From: Nemertoderma westbladi
Lineage: Eukaryota; Xenacoelomorpha; Nemertodermatida; Nemertodermatidae
Direction of reading: 5' to 3'
DNA length: 59,939 nucleotides
NCBI GenBank assembly: GCA_032718475.1
Contig: JAUCBJ010006993.1
Location: 1-59,939 of the forward strand
Shown: positions 10,151 through 21,097 of the stretch, piece by piece
Numbering within the stretch: position 1 is the stretch's first letter
Layout of the letters: each line of letters opens with the position of its first letter
Translations under genes and position numbers: made by a program
The notes under the pieces: generated by a model
What the model saw: the letters and a program-made list of their open reading frames with translations, nothing else
Told to the model about the DNA's origin: nothing
Database searches by the model: none

Positions 10151-11149
10151 CAATTATTTTAAATTATTGAATTTCTGAATTTTAGGGTTACTTGGTTACT
10201 TTACTTACTTTATTACCGTTATTTGAGCAGTAGTCCAACTGATATTGAGACCTAATGGTTGTATGGTAGGCCTACTATTTATAAATCGTTAGATTTGATT
10301 TATATTTATATATACCCGTTTTAATGGGTTTTATCAATGTTTGAAATAAATGTTATTATTTCTGGGGGGTAATCACTACACAAAGCGGTACGCTTTCAGT
10401 GAAGTGTTACTTATAGGACACTAAAACAAATAATTCTAATTTACCTAAGTTACTTAATACTACAAATTACGTACAATTCAGGTGAGATTACAATCTCTAA
10501 ATAAACACAAAAATTTACAAAACACAAAATACGAATTTTTAGGGTAATTTTACAAGAAGTCTACAAACCAGCCTAACAAAGGGTTAGAAATCTGGTTATT
10601 ACAACGGACAGGGTTCTACGGTATTTGAAAATAATAAGTAGTAGTAAATACACTGCGTTGTCCAGATAGGAAAATACCACCGCCTGACGACCTATAGCCG
10701 TATCGCTATAGGTTCTACGTTATGTATCACGGAGTGTTCCTACCTAGAAGTTAATAGAGCTAATCGAACGTGCCTATCAACCACTTTACAACACAAATAT
10801 AATGCCTACACTAATTACTTTCGGAAAGCACTGTACACTAAACCCTAAATTAGGTACGAGTACTTGTACAACAGATAATCAGTAGTTAAATATACTTGAA
10901 CAGTTAAAAGAACCACGGCATCTGCTGGAGTAACCGGTGCACAAAATCACCAGTCTTTACCTACGCCAAGCAGCCCGTGTAGTACCGGGGTTAATTTAAC
11001 TATAACGGTATGTATAACAAACACAATTACTGTAGGAACAAACTTGGGGAATGAATGTTGCGAATAATCGCATAAACTCTGAATAATAAATATTACGCTA
11101 CGCGTACAAACTACTCAAACAAAATGCAGACCAAATACCGACAGACTAC

Positions 11150-11690
11150 TATCAAGCCTAAACAAACTACGGTATATGCAGACTCCGAAATGATTAGGTA
11201 GTATGCGTTCTAACTCAGTAGTACGACTTATTCTTTAGATGGGGGTTTACCTTACAGCATTGGCTGCCCCTACTTCCTAACCGTTCTTTGTCGGACAAGG
11301 GCTCTACACACACTACAATCCGTTCAGACCTAATAACAGCCAGACAACTATCCAGCCTACAAATTATCTAAATAAATATTATACGCTACCTGTACAGACT
11401 ACACAAACAAAGTACAGACTAAACGATGGCAGACTACTCTCAAGCCTAAATAAACTACAGGACATGCAGACTCCGAAATGATTAGGTAGTATGCGTTCTA
11501 ACCCAGTAGTACGACTTATTCTTTAGATGGGGGTTTACCTTACAGCATTGGCTGCCCCTACTTCCTAACCGTTCTTTATCGGACAGGTGCTCTACACACA
11601 CTGTAATCCGTTCAGACTTAACAACAATCAGACAACAGCTCAGCCTACAAATTGTCTGTACAAACTGATCAGACTTACACGCCTTCTGTT
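11150..11690 (-). repeat. 288-bp tandem duplication in the retroelement leader (left copy)
   Basis: The block starting gactccgaaatgatt recurs at 11181 and 11469, 288 bp apart. It includes a pyrimidine/purine-rich core and the phrase cggacaaggg or cggacaggtg. The right copy carries the same duplication with the same 288-bp period. Confidence 0.8.
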
Positions 11691-11830
11691 CAATACTGGC
11701 CTACAAATAAATAAAACTGACAGAAATAAGTAAGCTCCAAAAGAAACAAGGGGTGTACAGTCCCTAATCTCTTAAACAGCCTACCGGTATACAACAATCA
11801 AGTCGAATAATACTAATGTACTTATACGGA

Positions 11831-11960
11831 AGTACCGGTTAGGACAGTTAGGCCTACGGACCTACAGAAGTACCGGTTCTGGCAGTTGGACCTACGGACC
11901 TACGGCAGTACCGGTTCTGGCAGTTGGGCCTACTGACCTACAGATGTACCGTTCAGGTTT
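11831..11960. repeat. 38-bp tandem repeat, about 3 units
   Basis: Units begin agtaccggtt at 11831, 11869 and 11907, with a degenerate fourth at about 11945. They sit just inside the LTR end of the left copy. The right copy does not show the same triplication. Confidence 0.75.
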
Positions 11961-12021
11961 ACCGGTTGACCGGTACTTTCAACTTTATTGCTTACTGCAA
12001 TAAAGAAGATATATCCGTTAT

Positions 12022-12880
12022 TGTTCGCGCTTTCAGACCTTTGGCAGTTTAACCCGCCAAATTAGGATGTCTTCTATATAATAAATCACTTTTAGCCTAT
12101 GACAAGTATTTGATTCACTACACTAGTCGAAACCAATCTGTGCGCGATCATTCACCCGCTGGATATACCCGGGAGATTGGGTTCGACGGCTTAATCTTAT
12201 TGCTATGTAAGCCTAATGTATTATTCGACTGACAGTATTATATAATCTCTGACAATATTATTCACCTTCGGGGAATATTAACAGTTCCTTTAGGACGTGG
12301 CGCTCTATCTATATAAACAGAGTTATGACTTAAACTACTCACAACGATATGGCTTAGTTATAATTCATATATATGGCGCATTCTTTAGGAATTGCTTCTT
12401 TAACAGACTCACTCATACACAATGCTGCACAATACTGCACACTGATCTGCCGATCTTCACTGATTTTAGTTATATATAAAAGGAACACGGACCGACTCAT
12501 GTAGGGTCTATCAAATAACATTAGATTCACTTCAAACCACTTTAACATAAGTCACAATCGTTATATGTAACCCTTCTCTCTTACCTTCGGTATATCAAGA
12601 ATATTGGGTTTCGGGGTTATTTATCGTTATTCCAAATATAATAATTCATCAACCATATTATGAAGAACTGACAGTAAATAGCAGTATAACAATATAAAAG
12701 TATGCACAGGTATGTTTGATTAGGTATGTTGCATTGCATGAGTTTTGACAATCAGTTTTGGTTGTATTGAGTTGTTGGGATTGTTAAGATAACGGATATA
12801 TGTCCTTATAATTAAGCCTACTAGTGTAAGGCTAAAACAGAAAGCACAAAAATATTCCAAAGCCGCTCTCTCCTGGCTTA
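12022..12880 (-). repeat. 5' LTR of the left retroelement (diverged)
   Basis: The left end reads tgttcgcgc on the plus strand, the complement of the gcgcgaaca that ends the right-hand LTRs. Similarity continues past 12700 (ttataattaa is shared) and fades near 12880. The outer boundary and target duplication could not be located. Confidence 0.7.
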
Positions 12881-15033
12881 GGACAGAATGATAACACACT
12901 GAACACTGATAAGAATAACCTTATTTACAAAGGCTTCCACCCACCACAGAGAATGAGCATACAGATAGGAAAATTCAGTTCAGTAGATCTGTGATAGGTC
13001 GAAATCAAAACCAACTCAAATCCTATTGGCAGGTACAGAAAGCAGGGCTGCGGAGTAACCTTCCCAAGCTGGTTGGACGATCAAACATAGCCCAGATCCT
13101 TTCACACAGCAAATCAGCCAATCAGCCGGTAGCTTGCGCTATTCGAGTTATAGATCCCTTTTTAGAGTATTCCAGCGCATGGGGGGAACTGGTTAGCAAG
13201 GGAAACGAATCAGTTATCCCACAAAAGCTTTTACAGGCGCTGATTCCGAAAATGGCAAAATATTTGCACATTTATGGGTGTTTGATGGTAATTTTTGGTG
13301 TCAAATGTGGTGCTGCACCAAAATTTAAAAATTTGAAATTTTGGGTGAAAATTACAAAAGTTGCCATAACTCGAGAACAAAATACCTTATCGAAAAAGTG
13401 ATATCAGATTCGGAATTACCATAAAATTTCACATCGGAAAACACATAAAAAAAAAAAATGATGAAAAAAAGACTGGGGGTTAACCCCCCCTTAATCAAAT
13501 TTGGCCTTGTCGGTTCTGTCTGTATGCCTGTCAGTCTGTCTGTCAAAATATAACCGACAGTCTGACAGCCAAACAGACAATTTGGAAGTCATCAAAGGTT
13601 AAAATTGACACTCTAAATGAATTCTGCGACCAGGAAAACCCATATAGCTATACTTTTAGCTCAATGCTGTGCCTTTTTCTAATATTTGACAGACAGATAA
13701 GTCGGATGGTCAGAAAGACCGACAGACTGACATACAGACAAACTAGATTTCATTAAAATTGAAAACTGACCTCAGAAATGAAATAAGCGACCAGGAAAAC
13801 CCCCGTAGCATGTTTGATGCTTTCTTGTTGATAGATATATATTGACAGACTTTCTCACATATTAAAAGAAAATTTTTGCGCGGGAAGGTACAAATTTTAA
13901 AGCCAATTAATTTTCGAAATTTTGCTTCGAGATATCGAAATAGCATACATCTTTGATGCGATTTGAAAAATTAGAAATAAAAATACTCAAGATTGAATCT
14001 GCTGAAGGTTTTTGGATTTTTGTCCAAAAATTTGTCAATATTTTTCCAAATTTTTGAAAAATTCGAATTTTTTATTTTTATTCATAATTACAAATCTTCC
14101 ATTGACCTTCATACAAAGTTATGGTCGTTTCTGACAATGAGAAGTTGCTCTAACAAGGCAATATAAAAATTATGTCCATGTAGCGCTACCGGGGCCTTAA
14201 GTGGCGGTCATAAGATCCACCAGGCAGCATCATATGGTTGAAGTGATGGACCGCATTGTCAGTGCTTTAAGAGTTAGTTTTATTTTACCATAACAGTATT
14301 TATCACATTGTCAGTCAACATTGTCAATTGTCGCCAGCCAATGTCTGGAAGGCCAAAGTCTCCAAACGTAAATTTGAAAATTTTTGACCTCCCCTAGCGG
14401 CTGGCGGCGGAATTGAGAAATGAACTAAAAACACTATAGTAGCTCAATCTTGGTCCAAATTTCTTGAAACTTTTTTGGATTCAGCACGATGGACTCTACA
14501 AAATTTATCTTATATAGAAATTTTAATTAGCTAATTTTAATTAAATTAATTAATTGTAATTATTTTGATTAAAATAAGCTATTACATGAAATATAAAGAT
14601 TTTTTCGAAATTCTATAAGATACATTTTAAAGAACTGCCGAAACCCTTTCGAATGAGCCTAAAATCATGAAATTTGGTTGAAAAATGGCGGAGGAGTAGT
14701 GTTTTAAAAATGAAAAATGTCATTCTGAGATAATTGCCTAGGTCTGAGATAGGGGGGGGGGGGGGGGGGGGGGGGTGGAGGGGGGTAGGGGTCCCCCCCT
14801 TCCCCCATCCCCAAGTGAAATCTTATACTGAAATAACAGTGAGCTTATAAATCGATAAAGTGGACTGAAAATTGGACGTGCGAGTGTTTCTCCATAGGTG
14901 TCCCACTTTACTTATCCTGCCACTTTGAGGTTACTAGATTAAGAATCTATTGTTTTCAATGCTAACTGCTCAACTGCTAAATGCTAACTAATGCTTTCGG
15001 CTAAGAAGAAATGTAGATTAATTAATCATTATT
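12881..15033. other. AT-rich intergenic DNA between left LTR and HENMT1
   Basis: No supported gene. It contains gacagac/gtctgt-rich degenerate repeats (about 13510-13740), a 24-base G-rich run at about 14752-14776 followed by a C run, and a segment at about 14640-14730 that resembles 59580-59660 (both carry a tggcgga and a gtcattctgagata phrase), suggesting an unidentified dispersed repeat. Confidence 0.4.
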
Positions 15034-15037
15034 ACAT

Positions 15038-15043
15038 TTTATT
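15038..15043 (-). promoter_or_regulatory. Candidate polyadenylation signal of HENMT1
   Basis: tttatt on the plus strand (AATAAA on the minus strand), about 170 bp downstream of the HENMT1 stop codon. Confidence 0.4.
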
Positions 15044-15209
15044 CTTATAGAATTTCGAGATTGAATCGATAGTTACAAACCCTCGACAGTGACGTTAAAT
15101 CTTCCCGAAGCTAAAAATGATTAATGTAAAAAATAAACAATTAAAAGTTACAAAAAAAACCAACAATAATTGCACTGCAAATGTGAGTTTGGCCACAGAA
15201 TGTCTGGGA

Positions 15210-16556
15210 TTAATCCCAAGTCTCACACACCATCCCCAAGTGGTGTTCAGTCACGTGGTTTACATCAACTAGTACATTATCAACGTCCACAGAACCATCC
15301 TCAACATCTTCGTCGTCACCAGAAGACGAATATTGAGGAAGAACAATGTGTTGTTTATCTGTATCCATGGTTACAGTTAGACTGGATGACAAAATATTTC
15401 GCAGCTGAGTGACGTCATCACACAACTCTTTCAGTAACTGACTGCGATTCCAAATATCTGAAATACCAATGACGTCATAGTCAAGGTTAACGTCCTCCCA
15501 TTGGTTATCTTTATTATTTCTAGAAAGATCGAAGGCCGTAGCTAATACTTCGTTACACACCCGGGTGTTCAACTCGAGAGGTCCGGGGTATTTAATGATC
15601 TCGACCAAGTCGTAAGGCAGAGAATCTGCGTGAATGTCTCGCTGATCCTGAGTGTTTGTGTCTCGAGTGAATATAGCAATCTGTGAGCAGTACCCTAGGT
15701 GTGAGTGCTGCTGGGGTGCTTCACCAACACCGTCATACATTACGGTGTAACCGTAAGTAACAGCCACACCAGCGCACCAGCGGTCGAACTCATCTCTCGT
15801 CCACTCAAACTTGTGGTCCCAATGCCTAAACCCGTCACCAAGAGACGGGAACAACACGTTAAACTCCCTATTGGGTGTCGTTATGACAACGACTTTGGGT
15901 CGCAGTTTGCCGAATACAGCTCGAGGGAACTCTACAAGTACCTCTGGTTCTAAATGTTCGATTAGTTCTATACAAGTAACCGCTTCCACATGCCTCAGTC
16001 TATAATCCGTGTCCGTAACACTGCCTGTATACAAACTTATATCCAACGCAACCTCCCTGACGTCGCGTGTAAGATAATCGTATGTCCCTGGTCGCAGACA
16101 CGCTACGTTGTTTGAAAGTAAACTAGAATCGATATCTACTCCCATAATGGCTCCAATGTAGGGTTCCGCTTTCAGACGGAATATAAACTTACATTCCGCA
16201 CAGCCAAAGTCGACAACAGTCTGCGGACGGAACCGTTTCAAAGTCGATATAACAAACATGTAACGTTGAATGTAAACGGGTGGATCGAATGAAAACCCTG
16301 GGATGTCCCCGATATCGCCGGTTGCATCGGGGTCAGCTGTTACACTCGGGTTCGATGAGTCCTCTGTTCCAGCAGCTATTAGTAAATCCTCTACGGTGTC
16401 CACCTCAGCGCTATTGAAGCTGTCCTCGGCGCTATTTGCGCTGTCCTCGGCGCTATTTAAGCTGTCCTCGGCGCTATTTAAGCTGTCCTCGGCGCTATTT
16501 AAGCTGTCTTCCACGCTATTCAGATTGTCCCCGGAGCAGGTTGCACCGGTAGACAT
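15210..16556 (-). CDS. HENMT1: HEN1-type small RNA 3' 2'-O-methyltransferase (single exon)
   Basis: HENMT1 methylates the 3'-terminal ribose of piRNAs (and siRNAs in some animals), protecting them from tailing and decay in germ cells and nuage. The first in-frame ATG is at 16556-16554, giving 448 residues. Residues of about 12-65 are an acidic seven-residue tandem repeat (SLNSAED units). The methyltransferase domain spans about 95-290: SAM-binding VVDFGCAECKF (about 114), the ELIEHL motif whose two Glu and His belong to the HEN1 metal site (about 196), and FRHWDHKFEWTRDEF (about 241), which carries the further conserved His. A tail of about 100 residues ends in an acidic stretch. Human HENMT1 is about 390 residues and multi-exonic. 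Here the domain is uninterrupted by introns and all key residues are present. The gene lies between two inverted retroelements. Confidence 0.93.
   Translation of the reverse strand: MSTGATCSGDNLNSVEDSLNSAEDSLNSAEDSLNSAEDSANSAEDSFNSAEVDTVEDLLIAAGTEDSSNPSVTADPDATGDIGDIPGFSFDPPVYIQRYMFVISTLKRFRPQTVVDFGCAECKFIFRLKAEPYIGAIMGVDIDSSLLSNNVACLRPGTYDYLTRDVREVALDISLYTGSVTDTDYRLRHVEAVTCIELIEHLEPEVLVEFPRAVFGKLRPKVVVITTPNREFNVLFPSLGDGFRHWDHKFEWTRDEFDRWCAGVAVTYGYTVMYDGVGEAPQQHSHLGYCSQIAIFTRDTNTQDQRDIHADSLPYDLVEIIKYPGPLELNTRVCNEVLATAFDLSRNNKDNQWEDVNLDYDVIGISDIWNRSQLLKELCDDVTQLRNILSSSLTVTMDTDKQHIVLPQYSSSGDDEDVEDGSVDVDNVLVDVNHVTEHHLGMVCETWD
16405..16530 (-). repeat. 21-bp coding minisatellite in HENMT1 exon
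   Basis: About six units of gctgtcctcggcgctatttaa-like sequence (shown on the plus strand), in frame and encoding seven-residue acidic units. Three adjacent units are virtually identical, implying recent expansion or homogenisation. Confidence 0.9.
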
Positions 16557-16833
16557 ACTCTCTGCTCCTAAATATCCGTTTACCAACGGGATATTCGTAA
16601 ACTCATCCTCGTCCCTACTGTACTAAGAGGTCTGACAGCTGACTCAAGTACTAATCAATGTCTGAATGTACAGTATCCACTGTTCTTGACGTTGGTAAAT
16701 TCTATATGCTATTAACTAAAACTAGAGAACTAATTAAGTGCAGCAAAACTGCATAAAATACTATGAATGAAATAGGTACCGACCGGTACGTTATGGAGCG
16801 GGATGGTTTAGTTCAGATTTAAGGGCAGTAGTT
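16557..16833. other. HENMT1 upstream region
   Basis: Presumed 5' UTR and promoter. An in-frame TAG at about 16623-16625 closes the frame upstream of the chosen ATG. No TATA box is evident. Confidence 0.3.
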
Positions 16834-17534
16834 TATGGCATACATTTAGTTTCAATATTCAATAATTTAATACGAGTGATATTATTGATCATTGTAAATG
16901 ATTTTTGCCATGCTGAATTATTTCGATTGATATTATTGGTTGTTTTAAATAAAGTTTTTCAACTTAATTATTTCGCTTGATATTATTGGTTGATTTAAAA
17001 CATTTTTGTCTGTTGAATTATTTTGCTTGATATTATTGCTCGATTTAAATAACTGTTGACTTATTTCAACCGATAATTATAGGTAGTTTTAAATGAGACA
17101 GTGAATTATTTCCACCTATAATTATTGGTCGTATTAAATGTAGCTATTAAAAGCAGCTGATCTCGTGATGATTAACTTCTCTGCTTATATACCATGCTTC
17201 ACTACCGTACCGGTACCACTGTGCACTATACAGCTGTACCAGAACTGCAGTATCTGAGTCAGCTGATCACATTTAAATCGACATATAATTATCGGTTGAA
17301 ATAAGTCAACTGTTATTTAAATCGAGCAATAATATCAAGCAAAATAATTCAACAGACAAAATGTTTTATTTAAATCAACCTATAATATTAAGCAAAATAA
17401 TGCAGTTTTGAAACATTATTTAAATTGAGCAATAATATCAATCGAAATAATTCAGCATGGCAAAAATCATTTAAAACGATCAATAATATCACTCGTATTA
17501 AATTATTGAATATTGATACCAAATGTATGCCATA
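16834..17534. mobile_element. 701-bp foldback MITE upstream of HENMT1
   Basis: The two halves are inverted copies over about 300 bp each, starting tatggcatacattt and ending with its complement. A short unique centre lies at about 17170-17260. The arms carry an internal repeated phrase (tgatattattggttg with variants). It is flanked by gtagtt on both sides (16828-16833 and 17535-17540), a possible 6-bp target duplication. A TA duplication is an alternative if the TIR starts two bases later. No ORF. Confidence 0.8.
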
Positions 17535-17723
17535 GTAGTTGTGTGCAGCTATTCACTACTGCTTCAGCAGCCTAAACATAATACAGTATTACAAATAGGC
17601 CAAACTGCGATTTATTACATGATTGATTATTATGATTTCAATTGAATTTCCCGCTCATTGCCTCCACTGTTCAGAGATCCAACCAATAAATAATCTGACT
17701 AATACAGCAAACAGTACATTCTA

Positions 17724-19916
17724 TTAGGTCCGCTTAGAGAGACTAGTAGTAAGTAGTAACCACTCAGTTTGTTAGGTTCGCATAGCGAGACCTCTAGTAA
17801 GTAGTAACCACTCAGTTTGTTAGGTTCGCATAGCGAGACCTCTAGTAAGTAGTAACCACTCAGTTTGTTAGGTCCGCATAGCGAGACCTGTAGTATAGTA
17901 AGCAGTAACCACTCAGTTTGCTAGGTCAGCATAGCGAGACCTCTAGTAAGTAGTAACCACTCAGTTTGTTAGGTTCGCATAGCGAGACCTCTAGTAAGTA
18001 GTAACCACTCAGTTTGTTAGGTTCGCATAGCGAGACCTGTAGTATAGTAAGCAGTAACCACTCAGTTTGCTAGGTCAGCATAGCGAGACCTCTAGTAAGT
18101 AGTAACCACTCAGTTTGTTAGGTCCGCATAGCGAGACCTCTAGTAAGTAGTAACCACTCAGTTTGTTAGGTCCGCATAGCGAGACCTCTAGTAAGTAGTA
18201 ACCACTCAGTTTGTTAGGTTCGCATAGCGAGACCTCTAGTAAGTAGTAACCACTCAGTTTGTTAGGTTCGCATAGCGAGACCTCTAGTAAGTAGTAACCA
18301 CTCAGTTTGTTAGGTTCGCATAGCGAGACCTCTAGTAAGTAGTAACCACTCAGTTTGTTAGGTTCGCATAGCGAGACCTCTAGTAAGTAGTAACCACTCA
18401 GTTTGTTAGGTCCGCATAGCGAGACCTGTAGTATAGTAAGCAGTAACCACTCAGTTTGCTAGGTCAGCATAGCGAGACCTCTAGTAAGTAGTAACCACTC
18501 AGTTTGTTAGGTTCGCATAGCGAGACCTCTAGTAAGTAGTAACCACTCAGTTTGTTAGGTCCGCATAGCGAGACCTGTAGTATAGTAAGCAGTAACCACT
18601 CAGTTTGCTAGGTCAGCATAGCGAGACCTCTAGTAAGTAGTAACCACTCAGTTTGTTAGGTCCGCATAGCGAGACCTCTAGTAAGTAGTAACCACTCAGT
18701 TTGTTAGGTCCGCATAGCGAGACCTGTAGTAAGTAGTAACCACTCAGTTTGTTTGGTCCGCATAGCGAGACCTCTAGTAAGTAGTAACCACTCAGTTTGT
18801 TAGGTCCGCTTAGAGAGACCTCTACTAAGTAGTAACCACTCAGTTTGTTAGGTTTGCATAGCGAGACCTCTAGTAAGTAGTAACCACTCAGTTTGTTAGG
18901 TCCGCATAGCGAGACCTCTACTAAGTAGTAACCACTCAGTTTGTTAGGTTCGCATAGCGAGACCTCTAGTAAGTAGTAACCACTCAGTTTGTTAGGTTCG
19001 CATAGCGAGACCTCTAGTAAGTAGTAACCACTCAGTTTGTTAGGTCCGCACAGCGAGATCTCTAGTAAGTAGTAACCACTCAGTTTGTTAGGTCCGCATA
19101 GCGAGATCTCTAGTAAGTAGTAACCACTCAGTTTGTTAGGTCCGCATAGCGAGACCTCTAGTAAGTAGTAACCACTCAGTTTGTTAGGTCCGCATAGCGA
19201 GACCTGTAGTATAGTAAGCAGTAACCACTCAGTTTGCTAGGTCCGCATAGCGAGACCTCTAGTAAGTAGTAACCACTCAGTTTGTTAGGTTCGCATAGCG
19301 AGACCTCTAGTAAGTAGTAACCACTCAGTTTGTTAGGTCAGCATAGCGAGACCTCTAGTAAGTAGTAACCACTCAGTTTGTTAGGTCCGCATAGCGAGAC
19401 TTCTAGTAAGTAGTAACCACTCAGTTTGTTAGGTCCACATAGCGAGACCTGTAGTAAGTAGTAACCACTCAGTTTGTTATGTCCGCATAGCGAGACCTCT
19501 AGTAAGTAGTAACCACTCAGTTTGTTAGGTTTGCATAGCGAGACCTCTAGTAAGTAGTAACCACTCAGTTTGTTAGGTCCGCATAGCGAGACCTCTAGTA
19601 AGTAGTAACCACTCAGTTTGTTAGGTCCGCATAGCGAGACCTGTAGTAAGTAGTAACCACTCAGTTTGTTAGGTCCGCATAGCGAGATCTCTAGTAAGTA
19701 GTAACCACTCAGTTTGTTAGGTCCGCATAGCGAGACCTCTAGTAAGTAGTAACCACTCAGTTTGTTAGGTCCGCATAGCGAGACCTGTAGTAAGTAGTAA
19801 CCACTCAGTTTGTTTGGTCCGCATAGCGAGACCTCTAGTAAGTAGTAACCACTCAGTTTGTTAGGTCAGCATAGCGAGACCTCTAGTAAGTAGTAACCAC
19901 TCAGTTTGTTAGGTAT
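17724..19916. repeat. 48/53-bp tandem array, about 45 copies
   Basis: The consensus unit has 48 bp and contains taagtagtaaccactcag and a hairpin core of the form aggtccgcatagcgagacct. Five 53-bp variants carry an extra tagta and agcag and mostly tcagc in the hairpin arm. They start near 17890, 18039, 18428, 18577 and 19207, and twice recur 149 bp apart, giving a partial higher-order structure. The array stops just short of the target duplication of the right retroelement. Confidence 0.95.
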
Positions 19917-19917
19917 A

Positions 19918-19922
19918 GTTAC
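19918..19922. repeat. 5-bp target site duplication, left side
   Basis: gttac directly before the LTR, matched by gttac at 31553-31557 after the second LTR. Five bases fits BEL/Pao insertion. Confidence 0.85.
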
Positions 19923-21097
19923 TGTAAAGGCTTTTGCGTAATTAGCCGGTTATTTTCCCCGTGAAGTACTCTGTAGTTGGTTTACCAGGCATAAAAGGGC
20001 CGTGTCCTTACTGTACTGGTGTTTTAGAGGACATAAAAGTAATTTCTTCTGTATGTGTACTTTAGCGGACATAATCCGCAATTCCATGACGCAAAAGCCG
20101 AAATACTCTTGGAACAGTGTAGTTACTAAGACGACAGCTAATAGCTGAGCTGTACACGTGGAGCCTCTGCACGGAGCCTTGGTTCTTTGTTCTGCTCAGC
20201 TCAAATGACGACATCTATCAGCTGTGTCCACGTCAGTTCGACCAATCAGAGATTTTCCCTTTGTGTAAAAGCTGTACAGCAGAATCCCATGATTCAGTAC
20301 TGACGTTTCCCCCACGCCTAGAACACCGGCCGGGGAATGTTTTCTGACATTAGAGCGTCTTTAATTATAAGATCATCAAACTGTTATCTTGGTCAACTTG
20401 GTTAAGTACACTTGCATTATTTACTGCTATTTACTGTGTTGTTAATTGTATCGTTCGTTTACATATTATTATTGGGAAGAATATTGATAACGATCCGAAA
20501 CCCCAATCTTCTTGATACACTAAGGTTAGAGAGACAGGTTACATATAACAATTTGCGACATACATTATCGTGGTTTGTAATGAGTTCAATGCTACTTAAT
20601 AGGCCCTACAAATGTCGGTTGTTATTCTCTTTATATATGATTAAAATCAGTGAATATCGGCAATTCAGTGTGCAATTGTGTGCAATAGTCTGTGTGTGCT
20701 TGACCGAGTAACAAAGCATTTCCTAAAGAATGCACTTTGGTGATCTATAAGACATACTGTTGTGTATAGTGTAAGTCATAGCTCTGTTTAAATAGATAGA
20801 GCGCCACGTCCTAAAGGAACTGCTAATATTTCCCGAAAGTGAATAATATTCGTCAGAGATTATATATTAACGATCAATCGAATAGTGCGGTAGGCCTGCA
20901 CCGCAATCAAATTAAAGCATCCAAATCCAGTCTCCCGGGTATATCCAGCGGGTGAATGGTCGCGCACAGACTGGCTTTGGCTAATGTTAGAATTATTATA
21001 GGTGTTCAATACTTGTCATAGGCTGGAGTAGATTTATAACCTAGAAGACATATAGATTTGGCGGGTTAAACTGCCAAAGGTCTTAAAAGCGCGAACA
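19923..21097 (+). repeat. 5' LTR (1175 bp)
   Basis: Starts tgtaaagg and ends gcgcgaaca. An open frame of 99 codons at 20412-20711 (TTG start, hydrophobic N-terminal half) is identical in the 3' LTR. A homologous but altered frame is readable in the left copy (12354-12548, minus). It is probably not a gene. Confidence 0.93.

Larger units (their letters stand above)
9768..12021 (-). promoter_or_regulatory. 2.25-kb leader between 5' LTR and gag, left copy
   Basis: Non-coding, and collinear with 21098-23344 of the right copy, where the LTR-to-ATG distance is the same. It contains three repeat blocks: alternating units of about 60 bp that each start with ataccggtat (9900-10150), a 288-bp tandem duplication (11150-11690) and a 38-bp triplication (11831-11960). 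Packaging and translation signals would be expected here. None can be named from the sequence. Confidence 0.55.
2685..12880 (-). mobile_element. BEL/Pao-derived LTR retroelement, left copy (older, 3' LTR not seen)
   Basis: In minus orientation it shows part of a 5' LTR (12022 to about 12880), a leader of about 2.25 kb, a Gag-protease ORF (9767-4734), a non-coding stretch and a 132-residue accessory ORF. The whole interval is collinear with, and inverted relative to, the element at 19923-31552. The LTR, leader, gag and 3' region can be followed by eye between the copies, with many differences and indels. The outer edge of the LTR is diverged, so 12880 is only where similarity fades. No 3' LTR is seen to the left, so the element is truncated or continues beyond the recognisable part. 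Reverse transcriptase, RNase H and integrase are absent. Confidence 0.8.

Noticed and set aside
12991-13401. 136-codon ORF between the left LTR and HENMT1
   Set aside because: No recognisable domain, low-complexity AT-rich C-terminal half, no homologous copy. Probably chance.
16303-16626. Leu/Ser repeat ORF on the plus strand
   Set aside because: Antisense shadow of the HENMT1 seven-residue repeat.
17724-19916. CRISPR-like array with hairpin-containing repeats
   Set aside because: Units abut without unique spacers, there are no cas genes, and the context is a eukaryotic genome. It is a tandem satellite.
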